A stretch of DNA of 64,000 nt from Rathayibacter sp. SW19. GTDB taxonomy: Bacteria; Actinomycetota; Actinomycetes; Actinomycetales; Microbacteriaceae. The number at the start of each line of letters is the position of its first letter. The stretch's first letter is position 1. The position numbers and the translations under genes are program-made. The stretch is from the NCBI RefSeq assembly GCF_030866825.1, contig NZ_CP133020.1, positions 2,108,001 to 2,172,000 of the forward strand, written 5' to 3'. The notes beneath the pieces are model-generated. The model saw nothing but the letters and a program-made list of their open reading frames with translations. It was not told the DNA's origin and did no database searches. Shown piece by piece: positions 27,682-36,067 of this stretch.

Positions 27682-28497
27682 CTAGTGAGCATTGGCGGCA
27701 TCGCGCCAGTCAACGAGCGCGCGCACCTGCCCGAGGTCGATTTCCGGTCCTTTCAGCCCGATCGTGAACAGTCGCACGCCGAGAGAGTGTTGTGCTTCGA
27801 GTCGCGTTCGGTCGCCGATGCCGCCGCCGTGGTGAGGGGGCAGCTCCGTCGAGAGCTCAATGTCGTCGATATTGCGCCCGACCGTGGTGCACCAATCGCG
27901 CAACACACCCAGCTTGTGTGCGAGCGTGTCGACGTTGGAGAAACTGTGCCAGATATCGGCGTGCTCTGCGACGATACGCAGCGTCTTCTTCTCGCCGCCC
28001 CCGCCGATCAGCACGGGAATCGAACGGGTCGGCGGTGGGTTCAGGGCCGTCCAGCGCGCCTTGATGCGCGGCAGCGCATCGCTCAATGAATCCAGGCGTC
28101 GTCCCGCGGTGCCGAATTCATAGCCGTACTCGGTGTAATCGCGTTCGAACCAACCGGCACCGATACCGAAGACGAGGCGGCCCGCTTCGCCCCCATGACG
28201 GCTGATGTGGTCGACTGTGCGCGCCATGTCCGCGAGCAAGTCGGGATTGCGATACGAGTTGCAGGTGACAAGAGGTCCGAACTGGACCGTGCGGGTCTGC
28301 TCCGCCCACGCGGCCAGCATGCTCCAGCCCTCGAAGTGCAGGCCATCCGGGTCGCCGGAAAGGGGAAAGAAATGATCCCAGTTGAAGACGACGTCGATGC
28401 CGATGTCTTCGAGTTCTGCGACGGTGTCGCGGATGGCCGGATAACTCATGTGCTGCGGTGCGATCTGCACCCCGATGCGAACGTTCCGTTCAGGCAC
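27682..28497 (-). CDS. LLM class F420-dependent oxidoreductase
   Basis: The protein has 271 residues. The luciferase-like TIM barrel starts VRIGVQIAPQHMSYPAIRDTVAELEDIGIDVVFNWDHFFPL, with VQFGPLVTCNSYRNPDLLADMARTVDHIS, then RLVFGIGAGWFERDYTEYG and PVLIGGGGEKKTL. The Asp-His after VVFNW and the G-I-G-A-G-W motif are those of F420-dependent members. The substrate is unknown. A PPOX-type F420 enzyme gene lies 22 bases upstream on the same strand. Confidence 0.88.
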   Translation of the reverse strand: MPERNVRIGVQIAPQHMSYPAIRDTVAELEDIGIDVVFNWDHFFPLSGDPDGLHFEGWSMLAAWAEQTRTVQFGPLVTCNSYRNPDLLADMARTVDHISRHGGEAGRLVFGIGAGWFERDYTEYGYEFGTAGRRLDSLSDALPRIKARWTALNPPPTRSIPVLIGGGGEKKTLRIVAEHADIWHSFSNVDTLAHKLGVLRDWCTTVGRNIDDIELSTELPPHHGGGIGDRTRLEAQHSLGVRLFTIGLKGPEIDLGQVRALVDWRDAANAH

Positions 28498-28519
28498 GCC
28501 GTGCTCCTCGAAAGTCGGT

Positions 28520-28912
28520 CTACTGGTGGGTCGTGTGTTCGATGCTCATCACCAGGATGACACGGTCTGCCTTATCGGCGGGTGCCGGCGTGTCGGGGTC
28601 ACCGTAGCGACGGCCGAGCCGCACGTAGAACGCGCCTTCGGGATCAGGGATGACCTCGGTCAGGGTGCCGCGCAGTTCCAGGTAGTGCACCGGATGCTGC
28701 GGATCCATGATCGCGAGACTCATCGACGGATTGTGCTGCAAGTTGCGGAACTTCGCCCGCTTCGTCGTGTGTGTGAAACGCACGTGCTCACCATCGAACT
28801 CGAACCACATCGGATTCACCTGCACGGTGTCGTCGGGACGAATAGTGCCCAGGCAGCCGAAAACCGGTTGGTCGAGCAGGTAACGAAAGGCGGTGGGGAT
28901 CGTTGCTGTCAT
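28520..28912 (-). CDS. PPOX class F420-dependent oxidoreductase
   Basis: The protein has 130 residues from ATG 28912; the longer frame to 29386 is non-coding. The split beta-barrel is seen in TAFRYLLDQPVFGCLGTIRPDDTVQVNP, MWFEFDGEHVRFTHTTKRAKFRNLQHNPSMSLAIMD and YLELRGTLTEV. This is the PPOX/flavin-reductase-like family that uses F420H2 for small-molecule reductions. It is the first gene of a pair with the LLM enzyme downstream. Confidence 0.88.
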   Translation of the reverse strand: MTATIPTAFRYLLDQPVFGCLGTIRPDDTVQVNPMWFEFDGEHVRFTHTTKRAKFRNLQHNPSMSLAIMDPQHPVHYLELRGTLTEVIPDPEGAFYVRLGRRYGDPDTPAPADKADRVILVMSIEHTTHQ

Positions 28913-29081
28913 AACTCCAGTCTGCCGCGCCGCGCACCGTTCGAAGACCGCCGACGTGAATTCGACAAGGAGGTCCTCTGAGGAGCAGATGATCGATAGC
29001 TGAGGGTCGTTGGTGAATGCCGTCGAGGGAGCGCCACGCGGCGTAGGCTCGCAGTAGGTGTCGCCTTGAGGAGGCTTCCAG

Positions 29082-30161
29082 ATGAGTCGTGTTTTGTTGC
29101 GCTGGCTGCCTGCAGTGGTGGTTCCGGTGCTGATCGCCGGCGGAACTCTGGCAGCCAATGCGGTGGCCGATGTCACTCTGCCGGCGAAGACACCCGAACA
29201 GGTGGTGGCGCTGATTGCCGGCAACTCTGTCAACGCGTTCTCCGGCACCGTGCAGCAGAGTTCTGATCTTGGCCTGCCCGAGCTGCCGACAACGGGGCCG
29301 GCGGCCGGTGCAGCCGGATCCATGGGGGCCTCAAGTACGGATGCCGCGGCCGCGTCCGCGCTCGAGCTGTTGACCGGCTCACACACGCTCAGGGTTTACG
29401 CGGACGGCCCCACCAAGGAGCGTGTCCAAGTGATGGACACCCTCGCTGAACGGGATCTGGTGCGCAGCGGTAGCGATCTGTGGCTGTACGACTCGCAGAA
29501 GGCGACGGCAACGCACGTGACGTTGCCGAGCGCATCCGCCCCCCAGCCGGATGCCACAATGCAGACCCCCGCCCAGCTCGCGCAGAAATTGCTCGCCAAC
29601 CTCACCCCGAGTACGGCGGTCACGCTCGGGGCCAATACGAACGTGGCCGGCCATGACGCTTACGATCTCGTGCTGACTCCGCGAACGTCCGGCACCCTCG
29701 TCGGCTCGGTCTCCATCGCCGTGGATGCCCAGAACGGCTTCCCGTTGAGCGTGGCTGTGACGGCGCGTGGTGCGCAGGCACTGGCGTTCAGCGTCGCGTT
29801 CTCGGATCTGAACTACCAGGCGCCGTCTGCAGACTTGTTCTCCTTCTCGCCGCCGGCAGGAACCACTGTGAAGCAGCACGTCCTGCCGACGAAGTCGCAG
29901 CCGCAGAAGAGTGCGCCGAGCCCGGGCACGACCGAGAAGCGGGTCGTCACCGGCAGCGACTGGTCGACCGTCGTGCAGGTGCCAGCAGGCGCAGTGCCCG
30001 CGAACGTGTTCGACATGCCACTGCTGAACCAGCTCACGACCTCCGTCGCGGGGGGCCGCGTTCTCAGCACGACGCTTGTGAACGTGCTGCTGACCACGGA
30101 CGGACGCGTGTTCGTCGGGTCCGTCCCGGTGGCGGCGCTGCAGGCCGCGGCCGCCGGTTAG
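29082..30161 (+). CDS. LolA-like (DUF2092-type) secreted protein
   Basis: The protein has 359 residues. The N-terminal signal or anchor helix is residues 7-28 (LLRWLPAVVVPVLIAGGTLA). The following domain resembles the LolA/LppX-like half-barrel, beginning KTPEQVVALIAGNSVNAFSGTVQQ and continuing KERVQVMDTLAERDLVRSGSDLWLYDS. The TMQTPAQLAQKLLANL helix and the SAPSPGTTEKRVV hinge lead to a C-terminal extension (about 285-359). It probably binds a hydrophobic ligand outside the membrane. Its stop overlaps the start of the ABC ATPase by one base, so the three genes form one operon. Confidence 0.78.
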   Translation: MSRVLLRWLPAVVVPVLIAGGTLAANAVADVTLPAKTPEQVVALIAGNSVNAFSGTVQQSSDLGLPELPTTGPAAGAAGSMGASSTDAAAASALELLTGSHTLRVYADGPTKERVQVMDTLAERDLVRSGSDLWLYDSQKATATHVTLPSASAPQPDATMQTPAQLAQKLLANLTPSTAVTLGANTNVAGHDAYDLVLTPRTSGTLVGSVSIAVDAQNGFPLSVAVTARGAQALAFSVAFSDLNYQAPSADLFSFSPPAGTTVKQHVLPTKSQPQKSAPSPGTTEKRVVTGSDWSTVVQVPAGAVPANVFDMPLLNQLTTSVAGGRVLSTTLVNVLLTTDGRVFVGSVPVAALQAAAAG

Positions 30162-31189
30162 TGCAGGGCCGAGCGCCGGACGCCGAACTGGCGATCCGCA
30201 CCCGAAGTTTGAGCAAGCAGTTCGGTCGTCGCGTCGCCGTCGATCACGTCGACCTGGCCGTGCCACGCGGTGCCGTGTTCGGCTTCCTCGGGCCCAACGG
30301 CTCCGGCAAGACGACCACCATCCGGATGCTGCTGGGACTCGCCAGCGCCTCGAGCGGCGAACTGGAGGTACTCGGGCAGGCAATGCCGGAATCGCTCGCC
30401 GACGTGCTACCGCGCGTCGGCGCGCTCGTGGAAGGCGCGGCGTTCTATCCGTTCCTGTCCGGCACCGCGAACCTGCACCGCTTCGACTCGGCCGATCGGC
30501 ACGCGTCCATAGCCACGCGCAGCGCTCGAGTCGCTCGGGCGCTCGATCGGGTCGGGCTCAGCCATGCGGCGGGCAAAAAGGTGCACGCCTACTCGCTCGG
30601 CATGAAGCAGCGTCTCGGCATCGCCCAGGCGCTGCTGTCGCCACGCGAACTGCTCGTGCTCGACGAGCCGACCAACGGGCTCGACCCTCAGGGCACCCGC
30701 GAGGTGCGCAATCTCGTGCAGTCGCTCGCCGACGACGGCACCACGGTTTTCGTCTCCAGTCATCTGCTCAGCGAAATCGAACAGATGTGCACGCACGCTG
30801 CCGTCCTCAGCACGGGCAAATTGGTCGCGCAGGGCACGATCGACGATTTACGCCGTTCCGGTCGTGCGCGCGTGCGAGTGCAGACCCCCGATCAGGAATT
30901 GGCGGCACGCATTCTCGTTGGATTAGGTCTCGGCTGTGAGCACGTGCCTGCGGGGGAGCGGGCAGGGGAGTGGGTTGAAGCCGAGCTTACGGACGCGGCC
31001 GATGCGGAAGCTGCCGATGCGGATGCTGCACGCGCGGAGGTTGCAGGTGCGGCGTCGCCGGCGGCCGAGGAGATCGTCGCGGCTCTCGTGAACGGCGGAG
31101 TGCGTGTGCGCGGGTTCGCCGTCGAGAGGGCAAGCCTTGAAGATCGGTTCGTCGAACTGACCGGTGAGGGGTTCGACGTTGCAGGCTGA
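30161..31189 (+). CDS. ABC transporter ATP-binding protein, DrrA/NatA type
   Basis: The protein has 342 residues with a GTG start overlapping the LolA-like stop. Walker A is GPNGSGKTT, the signature YSLGMKQRLGIAQAL, Walker B LLVLDEPTNGLDP, and the switch His is in SSHLLSE. A C-terminal extension holds a 15-bp-repeat Ala/Asp-rich linker (about residues 280-300) before a last conserved strand. It powers export together with the membrane protein encoded next. The LolA-like partner suggests lipid or lipophilic cargo (inference). Confidence 0.92.
   Translation: MQGRAPDAELAIRTRSLSKQFGRRVAVDHVDLAVPRGAVFGFLGPNGSGKTTTIRMLLGLASASSGELEVLGQAMPESLADVLPRVGALVEGAAFYPFLSGTANLHRFDSADRHASIATRSARVARALDRVGLSHAAGKKVHAYSLGMKQRLGIAQALLSPRELLVLDEPTNGLDPQGTREVRNLVQSLADDGTTVFVSSHLLSEIEQMCTHAAVLSTGKLVAQGTIDDLRRSGRARVRVQTPDQELAARILVGLGLGCEHVPAGERAGEWVEAELTDAADAEAADADAARAEVAGAASPAAEEIVAALVNGGVRVRGFAVERASLEDRFVELTGEGFDVAG
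30998..31027. repeat. 15-bp tandem duplication in the ABC ATPase linker
   Basis: GCCGATGCGGAAGCT at 30998 and GCCGATGCGGATGCT at 31013 differ at one base and are codon-phased. Confidence 0.8.
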
Positions 31190-32033
31190 AATCGCGACGG
31201 TCAAACTCGGGTCGAATGCCGGTTGGTCGCTGATGGCATCCGAGTTGAGTGTGCTGTTCCGGCGCTGGCGCACCTGGGCGATGCTCGGGGCGCTTGCCGC
31301 GGTGCCGATTCTGATTGCGATCGCAGTGCGCCTGACGACGCATGAGCCGCCGGCGGGGCGCGGCCCTCAGTTCTTGAGCCAGATCACGCACAACGGATTC
31401 TTCGTCGGGCTGACCGGCCTGCTCGTGTGCATCCCGCTGTTTCTGCCGCTGACGGTCGGCGTGGTTGCAGGCGACACCATCGCGGGCGAAGCGAGCCATG
31501 GCACCTTGCGGTACCTCCTGATCGCACCGGCCGGTCGCATCCGCCTACTGATCGTGAAATACGTCGGCGCCGCCGTATTCTGTATCGCGGGCACTCTTGT
31601 CGTCGTCGCCGCCGGACTCGCGATCGGTGCCGCTCTGTTCCCCATCGGGCCCGTGTCGCTGCTGTCCGGCAGTACGGTCAGCTTCGGCGAAGCGAGTCTT
31701 CGGCTGCTTCTGATCGGCGCGTTCGTCGTCGTTTCGCTGCTGGGGTTGTGCGCGATCGGCCTGTTCATCTCGACCATGACGGATGTCCCCGTCGGTGCGA
31801 TGGCCGCGACCGTGGTCCTCGCGGTCATGTCGCAGGTGCTGGATTCGGTTCCGCAACTCGCCTGGCTCGGACCCTGGTTATTCAGCCATTACTGGCTATC
31901 CTTCGCGGATCTGCTCCGTCAGCCGATCTCGTGGGGCACGTTCGGAGATAACGCCATGCTGCAACTGGGCTACATCGCGGTCTGTGGGGCGCTCGCCTAT
32001 GGGCGATTCGCGTCGAAAGACATCCTGTCGTAG
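31164..32033 (+). CDS. ABC transporter permease
   Basis: The protein has up to 289 residues. GTG 31164 overlaps the ATPase gene by 26 bases; TTG 31179, preceded by AGGGG, is an alternative start. Six hydrophobic segments lie at about residues 37-55, 78-105, 127-150, 180-205, 212-235 and 265-280. The loop GDTIAGEASHGTLRYLLIAPAGRIRLL carries the conserved E-x-x-x-GTL-R coupling motif of ABC-2 permeases. It forms the membrane half of the exporter. Confidence 0.87.
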   Translation: MRGSTLQAEIATVKLGSNAGWSLMASELSVLFRRWRTWAMLGALAAVPILIAIAVRLTTHEPPAGRGPQFLSQITHNGFFVGLTGLLVCIPLFLPLTVGVVAGDTIAGEASHGTLRYLLIAPAGRIRLLIVKYVGAAVFCIAGTLVVVAAGLAIGAALFPIGPVSLLSGSTVSFGEASLRLLLIGAFVVVSLLGLCAIGLFISTMTDVPVGAMAATVVLAVMSQVLDSVPQLAWLGPWLFSHYWLSFADLLRQPISWGTFGDNAMLQLGYIAVCGALAYGRFASKDILS

Positions 32034-32079
32034 GTCGGCGGGTCGGCACCCCGCTGGTGACTCCGTGCATCTTCGACGC

Positions 32080-35076
32080 TCACACACGCGTCAGATAGGC
32101 GGCCTGGGTTCGCGAAGTCGTGCCCGTCTTGCGGAGGATGTTAGAAACGTGCACGCTGGCAGTCTTCACCGAGATATAGAGCCGTTCTGCGATCTCTCTG
32201 TTGCTGAGTCCTTCACTCAGGAGTTCAAGCACCTGTTGCTCGCGCTCGGTGAGCGTGACTTTAGCGACACCAACACGTGCCAGCGCAGCACCGCTCAACC
32301 CGGCCCGCGCGAGTAGCTCGTCGATGTGCTGCACGATCAGGCCGCAGCCGATCTCCTCTGCGCGCTCCCGGGCTGCGGTCGCTTGGGTGTGTGCGCCCTG
32401 CCGATCGCCGCGGCCGAGCAGCGCCCGAGCGAGCCGGAACATCGCATAGGGCAACAATTGTGCCGGGGCGACAGGCTGCTGTGCGGCGGAAACGGCCTTC
32501 TGCCACAGCTCCGGTTCGTCGCCCGCGTGTGCGTTTCCGCCGAGTTCGGCAGCTGCGAGCGCTGCATAGACGGGGAAGGTCGGCCACCAGGCGAAACACT
32601 CAAGGATTCGGCGGAGCTCGTCGCTGGCATTCTGCGGTGCGTTGCCACTCGCGGGCAATGCCGCCAGCGCACGCGCCGCAACGGCGAGGAGGGGTACGTC
32701 GTAAGCCGCGAAGCTGCGCCGATCCGGCTCGAGAACGGCCGACACTTCACGCCACGCCAGTGCGGCGTCGCCCCGTTCCAACGCAATCTCGGCGGCGATG
32801 CCGGCGAGTTGGCGGTCTGATGCTGCGTCGATTCTTCGTTGCCTGTCCAACCCGGCCCGCCAGCGGTGCAGCAGCTGGTCGGCCGTGCCCGGGTCGCCAC
32901 CCCACAGTGTCATCTGGAGCGCGAGTCGTTGGAGTGGTGCGCTGAAGCCGATCGGCGGGTCCAATTCGAGTGCGTTGTCGAGGAGCTCTCGTGCTCGTGC
33001 GTAACTGCCGAGGGCATACAACGGTGCAATGACGTTGCACGCGAGAATGGCGCCGGACGTGCGCTCGACGCCGCGTCGGCGGGCGACCGCCACGCCTTCC
33101 TCTGCAACACGCACCGCATCGTCGAACCGGCCGAGCGTGTTCAGCGCATCCGATTGGTTCACCCAGAAGCGTATGCGTGCGGTGTCCATCGCAGTTGCCG
33201 CCACTTCCCCGGCGAGTGCCAAGTCTGTGAGTCCTTCGGTGATATGCCCGCTTGACAGTCTGGAGAACCCGCGGATGTTCGCCGCAATCGATGTGCGGGT
33301 GGGGGAGTCGACGGCACGCGCTTCCACGTATGCTCGATCGGCAGTTTCAATCGCCTCATCGAATCGCGCCGCGAGCATCAAGCGTGCCGCCAGTTCACCG
33401 AGCACATTGGCTCGCAGAACGGTGGGCGATTCGCCCTCGAGCAGTGCCAGTGCTTCACGCAACAGTTCAATTGATCCTGTTCGGCCGAGGTTGGCGAGGA
33501 AGGAAGCCTTGTTGCGCAGCATTGCCGCGTGCTGTTCGGCATTCATTACGCTCGTGTCGGCCAGCGCCTCGTCGATCAGGGCGAGCGCCCGTTCGCTCTC
33601 GCCTGCGTTGCGCAGGATGTACGCCGTCTCAGACAGCAGCGTCACCCGGTTGCGTCCGGCGAGTTCAGCAGCATCGGGAACACTGTCCCACAGTTCGATC
33701 GCCCGCTCACCCATGCGCGCCGCGCGCTCGGTGGCATAGCTGCCTTGCGCCTGTTCCATGGCTGTCAGCGACGCCGTGAAGGCGTTGCGCAGGTTGTGAG
33801 CGGCCATCCAGTGGTAAGCGATCTGACCGGCATCGACGGATGCGCTCGGCTCGCTCTCGTTTGCCGCGTTCTCGCTCAGGGCTTGCGCGTAGCGTGTGTG
33901 GACGCGAGCGCGCTCCCCGGGCAACAGCTGCGTATGGATCGCTTCGCGCATGAGTGCGTGCCGAAATGCGTATCCCGTGTCGTCGACGACGAGGATGTCC
34001 GCGCTGACGGCCTTGCGTGCGGCGTCGTCGATGTCGAACTCGTCTTCGCTTGTGACGCGCAGAAAGAGTTCATGTTCCACTCGCTGCCCGCCGGCGGCGA
34101 TGACTCGCAGAAGCCGTTGTGTCGAGTCGTCCAGTGTGTCGTAGCGGGCGAGCAGGATGCCGCGGAGAGTTCCGGGAAACGCTGCTCGATCGAAGCTGCG
34201 CCCGGCACTGATTTTCCCGGCTCCGTTCGGGCCGGCGCCGTTTTGACCGGCATCGTTTTGACCAGCATCGTTTTGGCAGGCACAGACGAGTTCTTCTACG
34301 AAGAACGGCACGCCGTCCGAGCGTTCGTACACGGTGTCGATCTCAGCGCGGGTGACGGGCTCGTCCCAGGCGGCAAGCGCCATCCGCTTCACCTGGGTGC
34401 GGGTTAGCCGAGCGAGGTCGATGCGAACGACGCGTGGGCTTCGCTCGAGTTCAGGAAGCCAGAGGCGCAAAGCGTGTCCGGGTGCCAATTCGTCTGTACG
34501 GAAGGTCAAGACGATCAGCAGGCCGCGCGTGTCGACGACTTTCAGCAGGAACCGCAGGACGCCGAGGGTCGCTCGATCCGCCCAGTGCAGGTCTTCGACG
34601 ACAAGCACGAGCGGGTTGGTCTGCGCGGCACTTTCCAGCACCGCTGCGATGGCGGCGTACAGTCGGCCGCGGCCGTCGCTGGTCGAGTCTTCCGGGGGTA
34701 CGTCACTCGACGAATCTGCGTCGAGTTCTGGCAGCAATGCTCGCAGTGCCGAGCGGGTGGGGCCGGCCGCTTCCAGAAACGCGTCGGTGCCTTCCTCTTG
34801 CAGATGCTGCCGCAGCATCGCGATCAGCGGCGCGTAGGGGGGCGCGTCCCGGTCGAAATCGACGCACTGCCCGCGCACGACGACGGTGCGGGGTGGAAGT
34901 TGGGCGAGAAACTCTGCGACCAGGCGTGTCTTGCCGATGCCCGCCTCGCCCGCGATCAGAAGGGTACGCATCGAATCGGTTATGGCGTCCGCGAAGGTCT
35001 GGTGCGCTGATTGCAGGTCGCGGTCGCGCCCGACCAGGGGAGAATCCAGAAGTGCGGAGACCATGCTCGTTATCAT
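32080..35076 (-). CDS. LAL-type LuxR family transcriptional regulator with AAA ATPase domain
   Basis: The protein has about 998 residues; ATG 35064 is an alternative start. The N-terminal AAA_16 ATPase has LLIAGEAGIGKTRLVAEF (Walker A) and LVLVVEDLHWAD (Walker B). A long TPR-like helical region follows. The C-terminal LuxR helix-turn-helix is LTEREQQVLELLSEGLSNREIAERLYIS in two parts, then VKTASVHVSNILRKTGTTSR. A degenerate five-residue repeat at about residues 267-287 comes from 15-bp DNA repeats at the edge of the ATPase domain. Such large regulators control catabolic or secondary-metabolite genes in response to ligands. It faces the LolA-ABC operon tail to tail; its target is unknown. Confidence 0.9.
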   Translation of the reverse strand: MITSMVSALLDSPLVGRDRDLQSAHQTFADAITDSMRTLLIAGEAGIGKTRLVAEFLAQLPPRTVVVRGQCVDFDRDAPPYAPLIAMLRQHLQEEGTDAFLEAAGPTRSALRALLPELDADSSSDVPPEDSTSDGRGRLYAAIAAVLESAAQTNPLVLVVEDLHWADRATLGVLRFLLKVVDTRGLLIVLTFRTDELAPGHALRLWLPELERSPRVVRIDLARLTRTQVKRMALAAWDEPVTRAEIDTVYERSDGVPFFVEELVCACQNDAGQNDAGQNGAGPNGAGKISAGRSFDRAAFPGTLRGILLARYDTLDDSTQRLLRVIAAGGQRVEHELFLRVTSEDEFDIDDAARKAVSADILVVDDTGYAFRHALMREAIHTQLLPGERARVHTRYAQALSENAANESEPSASVDAGQIAYHWMAAHNLRNAFTASLTAMEQAQGSYATERAARMGERAIELWDSVPDAAELAGRNRVTLLSETAYILRNAGESERALALIDEALADTSVMNAEQHAAMLRNKASFLANLGRTGSIELLREALALLEGESPTVLRANVLGELAARLMLAARFDEAIETADRAYVEARAVDSPTRTSIAANIRGFSRLSSGHITEGLTDLALAGEVAATAMDTARIRFWVNQSDALNTLGRFDDAVRVAEEGVAVARRRGVERTSGAILACNVIAPLYALGSYARARELLDNALELDPPIGFSAPLQRLALQMTLWGGDPGTADQLLHRWRAGLDRQRRIDAASDRQLAGIAAEIALERGDAALAWREVSAVLEPDRRSFAAYDVPLLAVAARALAALPASGNAPQNASDELRRILECFAWWPTFPVYAALAAAELGGNAHAGDEPELWQKAVSAAQQPVAPAQLLPYAMFRLARALLGRGDRQGAHTQATAARERAEEIGCGLIVQHIDELLARAGLSGAALARVGVAKVTLTEREQQVLELLSEGLSNREIAERLYISVKTASVHVSNILRKTGTTSRTQAAYLTRV
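34217..34276. repeat. Four 15-bp tandem units inside the LAL regulator gene
   Basis: Units begin at 34217, 34232, 34247 and 34262 with the consensus CCGGCATCGTTTTGA. They encode a QNDAG/QNGAG-like linker and keep the reading frame. Confidence 0.82.
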
Positions 35077-35169
35077 CTCACTGACCGGTGACAGGCAGGG
35101 ATGTGATAGGTACTGTCAACGACGGCGCTGATAGCGTGCGGCTTGGATGCTGTGCTCAAACCGCTGAAA

Positions 35170-35225
35170 GTAGACGATGACCGGTAGACAGTGAGGGGTA
35201 GACCGTGAGGAGCAGACGATGACGG
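35170..35225. repeat. Four 14-bp tandem units overlapping a pseudogene start
   Basis: Units at 35170, 35184, 35198 and 35212 follow the consensus GTAGACNGTGAGGG. The last two supply the GAGGAG ribosome-binding sequence and the ATG of the decayed MBL gene. Confidence 0.82.
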
Positions 35226-35627
35226 TGTGGGTGTGCGCGGCGTGCGGTGTCGAGCATCCGGAGTTGGCGCGGCGACCTGCAGGTTCTGCGTGACGTGTTG
35301 TTACGCACTGTCGGTGGGCACTTTCCGGGCAGCGCTGTCGCGCTGTGGCCTGCCGGGGCCGAGGGGCGGGGAGTGCTCCTGACAGGAGACAGCATCTTTC
35401 CGAACCCGAACGGCACATCGGTGTCGTTCTTGCGGAGCTACCCGAACATGCTGCCGCTGTCGGCCGCGGTCGTCGAACGCGTCGCGCGCGCGAGCCTGGA
35501 GCTGCCGTTCGATCGCCTCTACGGCAATTTCGGCGGTGTCGTGGATGCGGATGCGCATGACGTGATCCGTCGTTCTGCACGCCGGTACGCGGCCTGGGTT
35601 CGCGGTGATTTCGATCAGCTGACCTGA
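35219..35627 (+). pseudogene. Decayed MBL-fold metallo-hydrolase (internal deletion and frameshift)
   Basis: ATG 35219 with GAGGAG upstream begins MTVWVCAACGVEHPE, the zinc-ribbon-like start of a known actinobacterial MBL-fold hydrolase group. After 24 residues the frame hits TGA (35291-35293). In the next frame (35247-35627) the C-terminal part of the same family continues, with VGGHFPGSAVALWPAGAEG, VLLTGDSIFPNPNG and FLRSYPNMLPLS. The metal-binding HxHxDH core between them is missing, so roughly half the gene is lost near 35270. The remnant still has an intact RBS and start and could make a 24-residue peptide. Confidence 0.78.
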
Positions 35628-35728
35628 TTTGTTGCCGCAAATCCTCACCGAATGTTGATGGGCCCGAAAACTCCCGTTAATCTGGCGGCGTCAGACTGGT
35701 GACACAGCGCGATTCGGGAGGTTCACGG

Positions 35729-36031
35729 ATGTCTCTTCACACGCAATTACGCACAGTCGCCGGGCAGCGACCAGCTCAGCGTCACGCCGCGCCACCCGCC
35801 GCCCCGACACTTCAGCGGGGCTCGATTCGGCTGGTTCCGATTTCCGGGTCGGAATGGCGAATCAGCGACGCGACGATCCCGTTCGGCGAGGCCGGCAGCG
35901 TGCTCGGTTTCGCCGAGCGCATCGACGGGACGAGCTTCGACGTGCTCAAGCTCGGCCACGGGCATGGCATCACCCGGATGACCGCCGGGTCGCTCGACGA
36001 CATTCTCGCCTATTTCTCGTCAGTTGCCTGA
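35729..36031 (+). CDS. Small hypothetical protein
   Basis: The protein has 100 residues. ATG 35729 follows GGGAGG at a good distance. The first 30 residues are Ala/Pro/Gln/Arg-rich and likely disordered. The rest is a compact-looking domain: LVPISGSEWRISDA, VLGFAERIDGTSFDVLKLG and MTAGSLDDILAYF. I do not recognise the family with certainty. It may be a small regulatory or binding domain of about 60 residues. It is not in an obvious operon. Confidence 0.65.
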   Translation: MSLHTQLRTVAGQRPAQRHAAPPAAPTLQRGSIRLVPISGSEWRISDATIPFGEAGSVLGFAERIDGTSFDVLKLGHGHGITRMTAGSLDDILAYFSSVA

Positions 36032-36067
36032 TCCCTGCCGCCGCCGCATGGCAGCCGCACACAGGGG

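Noticed and set aside
35247..35627. The 126-codon frame as an intact small protein
   Set aside because: It is the C-terminal third of an MBL hydrolase lacking the metal core; the true start lies upstream in another frame.
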